64,000 bases of DNA, from NCBI GenBank assembly GCA_035771165.1, contig JAWNZC010000222.1:1116001-1180000 (forward strand), read 5' to 3'. Shown here in pieces: positions 21,876 to 33,900 of the stretch. The notes under the pieces are model-generated. The model did not search any database. It saw nothing but the letters and a program-made list of their open reading frames with translations, and was not told where the DNA came from. This DNA is from Paragorgia papillata. Lineage: Eukaryota; Cnidaria; Anthozoa; Scleralcyonacea; Coralliidae. Position 1 is the first letter of the stretch; each line of letters begins with the position of its first letter. The position numbers were made by a program, and so were the translations under genes.

Positions 21876-22022
21876 TTATAAAATAACATGTTTACTACGC
21901 GAGCCCTGATTGGTCAATTGCCGTGTTTGGACAAGAGTATCCAAACACGCGGAAAACTCCCGCCAAAACGATTTTTTGAAAATGTCGGACAGTATATCAT
22001 ATTCACTTGTGATTATTTTATA

Positions 22023-22215
22023 AAAGAAATACCAAATGGTTTTTTCCGTGTTTGGAGACTCTTATCATCCAAACACTTGGGAAATTGCTCGACTTTCGAA
22101 AAGCTAAAAACACTCGCCTACGGCTCGTGTTTTGTTACGCTTTTCTCCAGTCTCGCAATTTCCCGCGTGTTTGGGTCAGAGTATCCAAACACGGAAAACC
22201 ATTTGGTATTTCTTT
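22023..22215. mobile_element. inverted-repeat element, 193 bp
   Basis: AAAGAAATACCAAATGGTTT at the left and its reverse complement at the right; arms are about 70 bp with shared CCGTGTTTGGA. A related CGTGTTTGGA pair lies just upstream (21920-21955). Confidence 0.75.
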
Positions 22216-22373
22216 AGTAATGCACATCACTAATATTTTGTGATTCTGCTAGTATTTTAAATAAGACAGTACAACAATACTCAGTATTGTAGTTTCAACA
22301 GATATATTTCTTCATTTCAATGTTTACAATAGCTTCTCAACAATTTATCAAAACGTACAATTGAGTGACATTT

Positions 22374-22537
22374 AGGGCGCTTTCCAATTGACAAGGTTAG
22401 ACCGGTCAGTCCGGCCAGAATGGACTTGCTTTTGATTAGGACCAAATTTTCCAGTCAGACCCATCCCAGGCCTCAAACGAATCGTGTTCCATTTAACCGG
22501 ACTGACCAGTCTAACCGTGTAAATGGAAAGCCCCCTT
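22374..22537. mobile_element. MITE, 164 bp
   Basis: AGGGCGCTTTCC ... GGTCAGTCCGG at the left and CCGGACTGACC ... GGAAAGCCCCCT at the right, about 40-bp inverted ends. Confidence 0.75.
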
Positions 22538-22562
22538 AGACACCAGACCATAGAATATATAG

Positions 22563-22790
22563 TACTTCAGCAACTCGTATGCTCACGTCATCAACACGAA
22601 ACATGATTGGTCGCTTGATCAATGTTAAGAGAATTTCTATTCAGTTTTTTGCCTTTTATATTGTTCAGGATTTGAAAGAAATTAAGTGTTTTATCGTGGG
22701 TTTCGCCTTCTTTAGGAAAAACATTTCTTTCTACTTTACTTTTCCGTCCTATAACCTAGCAAAAACAAGTTAACTTGACATCACTTTCCA
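22563..22790 (+). repeat. segmental duplication, copy 3, partial
   Basis: Matches the last third of copies 1 and 2, from GCAACTCGTATGCTCACGTC to AACAAGTTAACTTGACATCA. Confidence 0.8.
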
Positions 22791-22994
22791 TTTTTAATTA
22801 TTCCCATTCGAGAGATCGTGAGAGAAAAGTAAAACGTCTCTTCACGCGACAAAATTTGCCAGTGGAAATCCGGCTAAGAGGAGATTTGGATTGTTCGAAC
22901 TGACACACGGAATAACATTCACTATGTTATTTTTAATGTAATTCGCAATAACTTACATTACAAATCAGTATTTTTTCATATTTTCCATTTCTAT

Positions 22995-23140
22995 TTAGTA
23001 TAAACCAACTAGTCAAGTATTACAAATGCTGCATCCTGATTGGTTGAGCGAAATTTTCAATGTAATTTGGGGCAGAAAACTTTCCCGAGGTTTCAGTTGT
23101 TTCTTGCAATAGTTTGACCAACTGGTTGGTTTATACTAAC
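22995..23140. mobile_element. short inverted-repeat element
   Basis: TTAGTATAAACCAACTAGTC at the left, GACCAACTGGTTGGTTTATACTAA at the right, ends about 20 bp. The interior holds CTGATTGGTTGAGCG. Confidence 0.55.
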
Positions 23141-23179
23141 TTCGTTTATAAGTTGTCCTCAGTTCATAGACAACTGAGA

Positions 23180-23457
23180 ATCATTGTACGAGAATAAGAC
23201 GATGATAGGAGAATGAGACGATAATAGGAGAATGAGACGACGACGATGATAGGAGAATGAGACGGAGGACGATGATAGGAGAATGAGACGGAGACGATGA
23301 TAGGAGAATGAGACGGAGGACGATGATAGGAGAATGAGACGGAGGACGATGATAGGAGAATGAGACGGAGACGATGATAGGAGAATGAGACGGAGGACGA
23401 TGATAGGAGAATGAGACGGAGACGATGATAGGAGAATGAGACGGAGGACGATGATAG
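23180..23457. repeat. 24-27-bp minisatellite of the rDNA-spacer type
   Basis: About eleven copies of GATGATAGGAGAATGAGACG plus GAG or GAGGAC. The same unit recurs at 27.1-27.25 and 27.6-27.98 kb next to 18S fragments, marking the left edge of the rDNA-derived domain. The minus-strand SVSFSYHRLRLILLSS frames are repeat artefacts. Confidence 0.9.
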
Positions 23458-23461
23458 CAAT

Positions 23462-24985
23462 CTCGTACCCAGAGCCTGCGATCCTTTTGGTCATTACCAA
23501 GGAACGGAGGCTCTGGGAAACTCCGATGAAAAAGACCCCAAAATCATTCTCGTCCCCAGAGCCTCTCCCGTGCTGGCGCGCGGAATAAGCTCTGGGGGAA
23601 TCAAAAACCGGAACACCAAGATTCTTTGGTGTTCTTTCTAAAGCGCATGCGTTTAAGTTCGCGGTTTGGGAGTTGGACACGAGATCACCGACAGTTGTTT
23701 GGAATAATATAATTTTCCTTTCGTTTTCGATTCTGGCGGTTTGGCTGTCTCGTATTGACTCGTTTGACTTTGGACCAATTCTGATTGTGGTTGATTCCGT
23801 TCGAAAAAGGTCCTTGTCGAGTGTGGCTGCTCATCGCCGCGTTTATTCGGCGGGGCAAAAGACATTAAAATTTACGAGTTCGCTTCAGAGCTTGGCAAAT
23901 ATATAGCCGCGTCGGAATTTCTTCGTATTTACGGCCTCTTTTAGTGAAGGTAGTTCTCTTTAATTTGTTGCACCGTTCGTTTATATTTGACTTGTATATT
24001 TCAATGAGATTCTTAGTATATACCAATGAAGCACGAACAGCCTGCAGTGTGCTGTCTATCGGTTTCAAATTGCTGTCTGTCTTCTCTGTTTGATTTAATT
24101 ATATAATGGGAAACGGGTTGATTGCTTTCAAAAACATTCGATTAAATTGTTCGGATTAGAACTAGGATTAGAATTGTGCTTCGTTGTCAGTTTTCATGTC
24201 TTAAATACTGTTTATTTATAAGCATTCACTAAGCTCCGTCGTTATAGTCCTTTGAATTCGAACAACCAATCAGATCGCGATGATATATGGATTCCCCCAG
24301 AGCCTTTTCCGCGCGCCAGCACGGGAGAGGCTCTGGGGACGAGAATGCCCCAAAATTGGGTTTTTGTTCCCAGTCCTCTGGTTCCCAGTTCCCTATAATT
24401 TGTAACAATCATCGACGATCGTTCGCTTGTTCGAAGACCAGGAAAAATATTTGTTTACCGATAAAAAAGGCCCAACATGTTTTACAAAGCTCTCGACAAT
24501 ACAATCGATACAAATGGCCTTTCTTCGCTTTTCTCAAAATGGTCAACCAGACGATTTGACGAGTGTGTTTTAAATGTCCGCGTCGCCGTCAGCACTCGGC
24601 AGTAATCGGCTCAGCCGCTCGGGTAAGAAATTGTGCTAAACTACATCGACCTTGTATTCTCTAATATAATTTTAAAGTTCTGAGACGAAACTGCGAAGAA
24701 TTACGAGACGAGTCAGACGATGGATGTTTGTTTGGCGACGAAGCGACAATAATAATAGTTTTAACTTGTAAATTGTCGGGATTTTTGCTGTTTTGAATTA
24801 TTTCATGTGTTCAATTATATTTTGGGTCTGTCGTATATAATTATGTGTTACAGAACGTCGAGAAATCGATTAAACAAGTTAGCAACGTGCACACTATTTG
24901 AAATGTTACTGTTTTTAAACTAAACAATCAGATGACGAGTTTCATCAGAGTTTCCCAGAGCCTCTGATTCTTGGTAAAGGAAATC
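23462..24985. mobile_element. composite element with CCCAGAGCC inverted ends
   Basis: Left sequences CTCGTACCCAGAGCCTGCG (23462) and GGCTCTGGGAAACTCCGATG (23510) are mirrored at 24945-24985, and CCCCAGAGCCTCTCCCGTGC (23561) is mirrored at 24284-24340. It replaces the stretch that separates minisatellite and 170-bp units in the 27-kb modules. A solo end of the same family lies at 59533-59575. No transposase frame is visible. Confidence 0.55.
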
Positions 24986-25930
24986 GAAATGGAAAAGGGA
25001 AATCGAAATTTTTCCGATTTTTTTTAAAAAACAAAAATATTATATTCATTCCAAATACAGCCTTCTTCTTCCCACAGAATGTCTTAAAAGACTTTATTTA
25101 ACCGCTTTTTACCCTAATTCAAAAGTTCGAGAAATGACCAAAATCGGTCAAAAAGTAACGGCTAACCCCTGAACGATTTTTTAACCTCCAATTTTTAAAA
25201 AAAATCAAAAAAAGTATATTTGGCCCAAATACAGCCTTCTCCTTCCCACAGATGGTCTAAAAAGACTTCACTTAACCGTTTTTTACCCTACAAAATGGCC
25301 AAGTTCGGTCAAAAAGTGAAGGCTAACCCCTTTACATTTTCTTCCCGATTATTTAAAAAATAAAAAAAATAATTTATCTAAACTCAAATACAGCCTTCTC
25401 CTTTTCACAGATGTCAAAAAAGACTTTATTTAACCGTTTTGATCCTAATTCAAAAGTTCGAAAAATTGCCAAAATCACTCAAAAAGTTAAGGCTCACCCC
25501 TGAACTTTTTTTAACTTCCAATTTTTTTAAAAAATAAAAAAAAAATTATTTAGCCCAAATATACAGCCTTCTCCTTTTCACGGAAAGTCAAAAAAACTTT
25601 ATTTAACCGTTTTTGACCCTAAGTCAAAAATTTCAAAAATGACCAAAATCGGTCAAAAAGTAAAGGCTAACCTCTTTACATTTTTTTCCCCTGATCTTAT
25701 TCTTAATTTTTTTTAGCCCAAATACAACCTTCTCCTTTTCGCAGAATGTCTAAAGAGACTTTATTTAACCGTTTTTGACCCTAAGTCAAAAGTTTCAAAA
25801 ATGATCAAAATCGGTCAAAAAGTAAAGGCTAACCCCTTTACTTTTTTTCCCCCGATTTTTTTAAAAAAACAAAAAAAACAATTTTTTTTCCAAATACAGC
25901 CTTCCTCTTTTCACAGAATATCTAAGAAGA
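24986..25930 (+). repeat. five tandem copies of a 160-180-bp spacer unit
   Basis: Each unit has CCAAATACAGCCTTCTCCTT, CACAGAATGTCTAAAAAGAC, TTTATTTAACCGTTTTT and CAAAATCGGTCAAAAAGT. Single copies follow the minisatellite modules at 27466-27615 and 28170-28300, so this is rDNA spacer material. T- and A-runs separate units. Confidence 0.85.
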
Positions 25931-26402
25931 CGTAATCTCAATCCGGGTTATGTCAGGTCTAGGCAATTAAGTGTGTTGTACCTCTCTCTTTATATTTCGA
26001 TTGGCGTTTACGCCAGCAAATAAATAAACGTGCGACAGATTTGCTTGCGTAGACGACCTTACAGAAAACAGATATCTTGCTCGTGAATGAATATTCAAAG
26101 TCAACTCCCCGCCCACACTACTGGAAACCATATGTTGCGGAGCGACCCGCTGCTGATGCTACGCATCGAATTTGTATTGAACGATTGCAGAACCAGACAT
26201 TGCTAATTTTCTTCTTTTTTTTTGTTGTCGCTTTAACAACATCCTCCTCGTTCTTTTTTTTAATTATGATTGTTTTTGGAGGAAAATTTTTTGGAGATAC
26301 TTGTAACGCTAAGTAACATAATCGAGCGTAATTTTTCAACCAACATGAGGGGGTCGGGGATGATAAATGTTGGAAATTGTAGGAAATTTTTTTGGAGATA
26401 CT
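25931..26402 (+). repeat. rDNA spacer unit R, copy 1
   Basis: Blocks GGGTTATGTCAGGTCTAGGC, AATAAATAAACGTGCGACAG, ACGCATCGAATTTGTATTGA, TTTAACAACATCCTCCTCG and GATAAATGTTGG recur in the same order at 29737-30965. The part homologous to the sequence just after the 18S 3' end identifies it as ribosomal spacer. Confidence 0.75.
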
Positions 26403-26742
26403 TGTAACGCTTAGTAAGATAATCGAGCGTAATTTTACTACCAACATGACCGGGTTGGTAATGATAAATGTTGGTTGATGAGTGCGGGCGATGAGATTGT
26501 AAATCGGTGATTTCAATCGAAGACACCGAGCGACTGTGTATACACACCATTGTAGGTGGCGCTGGGACTGCTCTTTGCTATAAGAGAACTAGAATGAAGA
26601 CAGGGCAAAACATTGGGCGTGGTCGGCCAACTAGTTGACCGCGTGTTTGTATCGAGAAGACCCTCTCTCCATTTAGAGAGCATCAATTGGGAAAAGAATG
26701 AAAGTAAGGGAATTTTTAATATTCTCTCCGTTCTTGTCAGTA
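26403..26742 (+). repeat. spacer block preceding 18S fragment 1
   Basis: Runs from TAACGCTTAGTAAGATAATC to the start of 18S-like sequence. The first about 240 bp are almost identical to 28316-28560. Its position directly before the 18S 5' end fits an external transcribed spacer or promoter region. Confidence 0.75.
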
Positions 26743-27095
26743 ACATATGCTAATCTCAGAGATTAAGCCATGCACGTCTCAGTACAAGCACTTGAACTGT
26801 GAAACTACGTATAGCTCATTAAATCGGTTATCGTCTATTTGATTGTACCTTTGTTACTTGGATAACCGTAGCAATTCTAAAGCTAATACATGCGAAAAGT
26901 CCCGACTACGGGAACGCGGATGCATTAAAGAGATTTCAAACCGCCGTTGGTGAATTATCTAAATATCTATGCGAAGTGCATGGCCTTTGCGCCGGCGATG
27001 TTTCATTCAAATTTCTGCCTTGTCGATGGTAGTGTAGAGTGGTTTACCATCGCCGCAACTGTTAACGGAGAATCATTGTACGAACCCGGCTACCA
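26743..27095 (+). rRNA. 18S rRNA pseudogene, 5' fragment 1
   Basis: Recognisable small-subunit rRNA from the first helices (GAGATTAAGCCATGCACGTC, TTGGATAACCGTAGCAATTC, ACATGCGAAAAGTCCCGACT) to CCGGCGATGTTTCATTC and the region near position 400 of a standard 18S. The opening CTGGTTGATCCTGCC is missing, and substitutions hit positions invariant in animals. It stops in spacer sequence at about 27095, so it is a broken copy. Confidence 0.85.
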
Positions 27096-27099
27096 TATG

Positions 27100-27615
27100 T
27101 AATGAAGGTGTAAAATATCGAATCCAGACGGAGACGGATGACGGAGACGATGATAGGAGACTGAGACGGATGACGGAGACGGTGATAGGAGAATGAGACG
27201 GAGACGGAGGACGATGATAGGAGAATGAAGACGGAGACGGATGATAGGAGAATGATGATGTATGAGGACGATGTATATAAAGAGAATCCCAGCTAAAAGA
27301 CTCGCCTTTTGAAAAAAATTTGAAAATTACGTAAACTTGTTTGCAAGCACGTTAAAAGAAATGTACCCAGGTCTTCTCATATCCATAGTTTGGTTTATGC
27401 ATTTAGCCCGCAGGAACGGAATAAGCTGCTGAGCGATCAAGTAAGGTATTCAAATCGAAATGGCAATCGAAATTTTCCCGATTTTTTAAAAAAAACAAAA
27501 ATATTATATTCATTCTAAATACAGCCTTCTTCTTCCCACAGAATGTCTAAAAAGACTTTATTTAACCGCTTTTTACCCTAATTCAAAAGTTCGAGAAATG
27601 ACCAAAATCGGTCAA
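27100..27615 (+). repeat. rDNA spacer module M1
   Basis: Minisatellite GACGGAGACGATGATAGGAG, then GTATATAAAGAGAATCCCAG, GGAACGGAATAAGCTGCTGA and one 170-bp CCAAATACAGCC-type unit. It is repeated with small changes as module M2. AAGAGAATCCC-type sequence after GATGTATATAAA could be a spacer promoter remnant, but this is a guess. Confidence 0.8.
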
Positions 27616-28315
27616 AAAGTAGGAGAATGAAACGGAGACGATGATAGGAGAATGAGACGGAGACGGTGATAGGAGACTGAGACGGATGACGGAGACGATG
27701 ATAGGAGACGAATGACGGAGACGATGATAGGAGAATGAGACGGAGACGATGATAGGAGAATGAGGCGGACACGAAGACGATGTTAGGAGAATGAGACGGA
27801 GGACGATGATAGGAGAAGGAGACGGAGACGGTAGGAAGATGATAGGAGAATGAGACGGAGGACGATGAAAGGAGAATGAGACGGAGGACGATGATAGGAG
27901 AATGAGAATGAGACGGAGGACGATGATAGGAGAATAAGACGGAGACGGATGATAGGAGAATGATGATGTATGAGGACGATGTATAAAGAGAATCCCAGCT
28001 AAAAGACTCTCTCGCCTTTTGAATAAAATTTGAAAATTACGTAAACTTGTTTGCAAGGACGTTAAAAGAAATGTACCCAGGTCTTCCCATCGTTTGGTTG
28101 ATGCATTTTAGCCCGCAGGAACGGAATAAGCTGCTGAGCGATCAAGTAAGTAAGGTATTCAAATCGAAATGGAAATTGAAATCGAAATTTTGCCGATTTT
28201 TAAAAAAAACCCAAAAATATTATATTCATTCCAAATACAGCCTTCTTCTTCCCACAGAATGTCTAAAAAGACTTTATTTAACCGCTTTTTACCCTAATAA
28301 CGCTTTTTACCCTAG
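27616..28315 (+). repeat. rDNA spacer module M2
   Basis: Same order as M1: a longer minisatellite (27616-27975), the GAGAATCCCAGCTAAAAGAC block, GGAACGGAATAAGCTGCTGA and a truncated 170-bp unit. It then joins the spacer block that precedes the second 18S fragment. Confidence 0.8.
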
Positions 28316-28657
28316 TAACGCTAAGTAAGATAATCGAGCGTAATTTTACTACCAACATGACCGGGTTGGTAATGATAAATGTTGGTTGATGAGTGCGGGC
28401 GATGAGATTGTAAATCGGTGATTTCAATCGAAGACACCGAGCGACTGTGTATACACACCATTGTAGGTGGCGCCGGGACTGCTCTTTGCTATAAGAGAAC
28501 TAGAATGAAGACAGGGCAAAACATTCGGGCGTGGTCGGCCACCTAGTTGACAGCGTGTTTGTATCAAAAAGATCTCTCTCCATTTAGAGAGTATCAATTG
28601 GGGAAAAAATGAAAGTAACGGAATTTTTCAATTCACTCAGTTCTTGTCGAGGAAAGT
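28316..28657 (+). repeat. spacer block preceding 18S fragment 2
   Basis: Second copy of 26403-26742. Only a few differences occur in the first 240 bp; divergence rises toward the 18S junction. Confidence 0.75.
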
Positions 28658-29736
28658 TAACTGGTTGATCCTGCCAGTAAGATATGCTTGTCTCAAATGC
28701 TAAGACAATGCACGTCTAAGTACAAGCACTTTGTACTGTGAAACTGCGAATGGCTCGGCTCGTTGATATCGTTTATTTGATTGCACCTTTGCTACTTGGA
28801 TAACCGTAGCTAATATATGCGAATAGTCCTGACTACTGGAAGGAAGGGATGCATTGATTAGATTTAAAACCAATGCAGTGTACACCTGGTTTGTTTGTGA
28901 TTCTAAATAACTAGCCGAAGCGCATGGCCTTTGCGCCGGCGATGTTTCATTCAAATTTCTGTCTATCAACCGATGGTAATGTAGTGGCTTACCATGGTTG
29001 CAACTGGTGACGTAGAATCATGGTTCTGCCTTAAAGTTGAAACTTAAAGGAATTGACGGACGAGGGAGCACCAGGAGTGGAGCCTGCATGCGGCTTAATT
29101 TGACTCAACACGGGAAACCTAAAACCTTACCAGGTCCAAACATTGTAAGGATTGACACATTGTGAGGTCTTTCTCGATTCTATGGATGGTGGTGCATGGC
29201 CGTTCTTAGTTCGTGGAATGATTTGTCTGATTGATTCCGCGAACGAGACCCTAACCTGCTAAATAAGTCAGTCGATTTCCGAGTCGTCCACAACTTCTTA
29301 GAGGGACTGTTGGTGTGCAACCAGACAGAGTCAGGAAGGCAATAACAGGTCTGTGATGCCTTTAGATGTTCCAGACGGCACGCCTGCTTACAATGACGAT
29401 GCCAACTCCATTGCTCCTTCACCGAAAGTTGTGGGTATCCTTCTGAAGCATCGTCGTCGGATGGGAATAGATGATTGCAATTATTGAACTTGAACGAGGA
29501 ATTTCTAGTAAGCGAGAGTCCATCAACTTGCGTTGATTAAGTCCCTGCCCTTTTTATACACACCGCCCGTCGCTACTACGGATTGAATCGTTTAGCGAGG
29601 TCTTCGGATTGGCACTGTCGGATTCGAAAGAGCCTGACGCCCGCCGAGAAAGTTGGTCAAAACTTGATTACTCAGAAGAAGGGTAAAAAAGTCGTAACAA
29701 GGTTTTCCGTACGTGGACCTGCGGAAGGGATCATCA
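28658..29736 (+). rRNA. 18S rRNA pseudogene 2, internal deletion
   Basis: Starts with AACTGGTTGATCCTGCCAGT and ends with the canonical 3' sequence GTCGTAACAAGGTTTTCCGT and GCGGAAGGGATCATCA. About 1.08 kb instead of about 1.8 kb: at about 29030 the sequence jumps from the region near position 400 to AAACTTAAAGGAATTGACGG, removing roughly 700 bases. Many further changes and small gaps (for example the broken GATTAAGCCATGC box) rule out a functional rRNA. Metazoan in character; too decayed to place the species. Confidence 0.9.
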
Positions 29737-30025
29737 CCGACGTTGCTTTCAAAGTAACTACGCAGCGAACTTGTAATTGAACGGTTTGCAGATCCATCTT
29801 TGCTTGTAATCTACTAATTTTCTTCTTTTTTTTGTCGCTTTAACAACATCCTCCTCGTTCTTTTTTTATTCATGTTTGTTGTTTTTGGACTAAAATTTTT
29901 TAGAGATACTTGTAATGCAAAGTAAGATAATCGAGCGTAATTTTTCTACCGTGACAGGGGCGGTGATGATAAATGTTGGTTGATGAGAGCGGGCGATGCG
30001 ATTGTAGATTGGATTGTTGATCTCA
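29737..30025 (+). repeat. sequence after the 18S 3' end (ITS1-like) and spacer unit R, copy 2
   Basis: Immediately after the 18S terminus come ACGCAGCGAACTTGTAATTG, TTTAACAACATCCTCCTCG and GATAAATGTTGG, shared with the other R copies. No 5.8S or 28S sequence follows, so R is either ITS1 or spacer fused to the 18S end. Confidence 0.7.
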
Positions 30026-30534
30026 ATCTGGGTTATGTATGTGTCAGGTCTAGGCAATTAAGTGTGGTCGACCATCTCTCTTTTTATTTCAATTGGCGTT
30101 TATCTCGGCAAATAAATAAACGTGCGACAGAGTTGCTTGCAATGTATGGTGTGGACAAGGAGGTCGCCACATGCAAGCAAATCTGTATCTGCAGAAAACA
30201 ATGTATCTGCTCGTGAATGAATAATATATTCAAAGTGAACTCCTTGTCCACCACACTACTGCTGGAAACAACCAATATGTTGCGGAGCTACTCGCTGCTG
30301 CTACGCAGCGAACTTGTATTGAACGTTTGGCAGAACCAGACCTTTGCTTGTGATCTGCTAATTTTCTTCTTTTTTTGTCGCTTTAACAACATCCTCCTCG
30401 TTCTTTTTTTATTTTTGATTGTTGTTTTTGGAGGAAATTTTTGGAGATACTTGTAACGCAAAGTAAGATAATCGAGCGTAATTTTTCAACCAACATGACC
30501 GGGTCGAGGATGATAAATGTTGGTTCATGAGAGG
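30026..30534 (+). repeat. rDNA spacer unit R, copy 3
   Basis: Same ordered blocks as copy 1, with an extra CAATGTATGGTGTGGACAAG insert near 30140. Confidence 0.75.
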
Positions 30535-30965
30535 ATTATGTCAGGTCTAGGCCATTAAGTGTGTTGTACCTCTCTTTATATTTCGATTGGTGTTTACGCC
30601 AGCAAACAAATAAACGTGCGACAGATTTGTTTGCGTAGACGACCTTACAGAAAATATCTATGCACTCGTGAATATCTCCTCGTCGAGCACACTACCTACT
30701 GGAAACCATATGTTGCAGTGCGACCCGCTGCTGCTACGCAGCGAACTTGTATTGAACGTTTGAAGATCCAGACCTTGCTTGAGACCTGCTAATTTTCTTA
30801 TTTTATTTGTTGGTTTAACAACATCCTCCTCCTTTTTTTTTATTTATGTTTGTTGTTTTTGGAGATACTTGTAACGCTGACTAAGATAATCGAGCGTAAT
30901 TTTTCTACCAACATGAGGCGGTCGGGGATAATAAATGTTGGTTCATGAGAGCTGGCATTGTTAAT
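30535..30965 (+). repeat. rDNA spacer unit R, copy 4
   Basis: Last copy, ending about 25 bp before the octanucleotide array. Confidence 0.75.
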
Positions 30966-30988
30966 ATTGTAGAAAGGAAATCTCACCT

Positions 30989-33900
30989 GACGTGTAGACG
31001 TGTAGACGTGTAGACGTGTAGACGTGTAGACGTGTAGACGTGTAGACGTGTAGACGTGTAGACGTGTAGACGTGTAGACGTGTAGACGTGTAGACGTGTA
31101 GACGTGTAGACGTGTAGACGTGTAGACGTGTAGACGTGTAGACGTGTAGACGTGTAGACGTGTAGACGTGTAGACGTGTAGACGTGTAGACGTGTAGACG
31201 TGTAGACGTGTAGACGTGTAGACGTGTAGACGTGTAGACGTGTAGACGTGTAGACGTGTAGACGTGTAGACGTGTAGACGTGTAGACGTGTAGACGTGTA
31301 GACGTGTAGACGTGTAGACGTGTAGACGTGTAGACGTGTAGACGTGTAGACGTGTAGACGTGTAGACGTGTAGACGTGTAGACGTGTAGACGTGTAGACG
31401 TGTAGACGTGTAGACGTGTAGACGTGTAGACGTGTAGACGTGTAGACGTGTAGACGTGTAGACGTGTAGACGTGTAGACGTGTAGACGTGTAGACGTGTA
31501 GACGTGTAGACGTGTAGACGTGTAGACGTGTAGACGTGTAGACGTGTAGACGTGTAGACGTGTAGACGTGTAGACGTGTAGACGTGTAGACGTGTAGACG
31601 TGTAGACGTGTAGACGTGTAGACGTGTAGACGTGTAGACGTGTAGACGTGTAGACGTGTAGACGTGTAGACGTGTAGACGTGTAGACGTGTAGACGTGTA
31701 GACGTGTAGACGTGTAGACGTGTAGACGTGTAGACGTGTAGACGTGTAGACGTGTAGACGTGTAGACGTGTAGACGTGTAGACGTGTAGACGTGTAGACG
31801 TGTAGACGTGTAGACGTGTAGACGTGTAGACGTGTAGACGTGTAGACGTGTAGACGTGTAGACGTGTAGACGTGTAGACGTGTAGACGTGTAGACGTGTA
31901 GACGTGTAGACGTGTAGACGTGTAGACGTGTAGACGTGTAGACGTGTAGACGTGTAGACGTGTAGACGTGTAGACGTGTAGACGTGTAGACGTGTAGACG
32001 TGTAGACGTGTAGACGTGTAGACGTGTAGACGTGTAGACGTGTAGACGTGTAGACGTGTAGACGTGTAGACGTGTAGACGTGTAGACGTGTAGACGTGTA
32101 GACGTGTAGACGTGTAGACGTGTAGACGTGTAGACGTGTAGACGTGTAGACGTGTAGACGTGTAGACGTGTAGACGTGTAGACGTGTAGACGTGTAGACG
32201 TGTAGACGTGTAGACGTGTAGACGTGTAGACGTGTAGACGTGTAGACGTGTAGACGTGTAGACGTGTAGACGTGTAGACGTGTAGACGTGTAGACGTGTA
32301 GACGTGTAGACGTGTAGACGTGTAGACGTGTAGACGTGTAGACGTGTAGACGTGTAGACGTGTAGACGTGTAGACGTGTAGACGTGTAGACGTGTAGACG
32401 TGTAGACGTGTAGACGTGTAGACGTGTAGACGTGTAGACGTGTAGACGTGTAGACGTGTAGACGTGTAGACGTGTAGACGTGTAGACGTGTAGACGTGTA
32501 GACGTGTAGACGTGTAGACGTGTAGACGTGTAGACGTGTAGACGTGTAGACGTGTAGACGTGTAGACGTGTAGACGTGTAGACGTGTAGACGTGTAGACG
32601 TGTAGACGTGTAGACGTGTAGACGTGTAGACGTGTAGACGTGTAGACGTGTAGACGTGTAGACGTGTAGACGTGTAGACGTGTAGACGTGTAGACGTGTA
32701 GACGTGTAGACGTGTAGACGTGTAGACGTGTAGACGTGTAGACGTGTAGACGTGTAGACGTGTAGACGTGTAGACGTGTAGACGTGTAGACGTGTAGACG
32801 TGTAGACGTGTAGACGTGTAGACGTGTAGACGTGTAGACGTGTAGACGTGTAGACGTGTAGACGTGTAGACGTGTAGACGTGTAGACGTGTAGACGTGTA
32901 GACGTGTAGACGTGTAGACGTGTAGACGTGTAGACGTGTAGACGTGTAGACGTGTAGACGTGTAGACGTGTAGACGTGTAGACGTGTAGACGTGTAGACG
33001 TGTAGACGTGTAGACGTGTAGACGTGTAGACGTGTAGACGTGTAGACGTTAGACGTGTAGACGTGTAGACGTGTAGACGTGTAGACGTGTAGACGTGTAG
33101 ACGTGTAGACGTGTAGACGTGTAGACGTGTAGACGTGTAGACGTGTAGACGTGTAGACGTGTAGACGTGTAGACGTGTAGACGTGTAGACGTGTAGACGT
33201 GTAGACGTGTAGACGTGTAGACGTGTAGACGTGTAGACGTGTAGACGTGTAGACGTGTAGACGTGTAGACGTGTAGACGTGTAGACGTGTAGACGTGTAG
33301 ACGTGTAGACGTGTAGACGTGTAGACGTGTAGACGTGTAGACGTGTAGACGTGTAGACGTGTAGACGTGTAGACGTGTAGACGTGTAGACGTGTAGACGT
33401 GTAGACGTGTAGACGTGTAGACGTGTAGACGTGTAGACGTGTAGACGTGTAGACGTGTAGACGTGTAGACGTGTAGACGTGTAGACGTGTAGACGTGTAG
33501 ACGTGTAGACGTGTAGACGTGTAGACGTGTAGACGTGTAGACGTGTAGACGTGTAGACGTGTAGACGTGTAGACGTGTAGACGTGTAGACGTGTAGACGT
33601 GTAGACGTGTAGACGTGTAGACGTGTAAGACGTGTAGACGTGTAGACGTGTAGACGTGTAGACGTGTAGACGTGTAGACGTGTAGACGTGTAGACGTGTA
33701 GACGTGTAGACGTGTAGACGTGTAGACGTGTAGACGTGTAGACGTGTAGACGTGTAGACGTGTAGACGTGTAGACGTGTAGACGTGTAGACGTGTAGACG
33801 TGTAGACGTGTAGACGTGTAGACGTGTAGACGTGTAGACGTGTAGACGTGTAGACGTGTAGACGTGTAGACGTGTAGACGTGTAGACGTGTAGACGTGTA

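Noticed and set aside
23159..23680. Serine/leucine-rich minus-strand frames
   Set aside because: Minisatellite translation; the same unit lies in ribosomal spacer.
28658..29736. A functional 18S rRNA gene
   Set aside because: About 700 bases are missing and conserved positions are changed.
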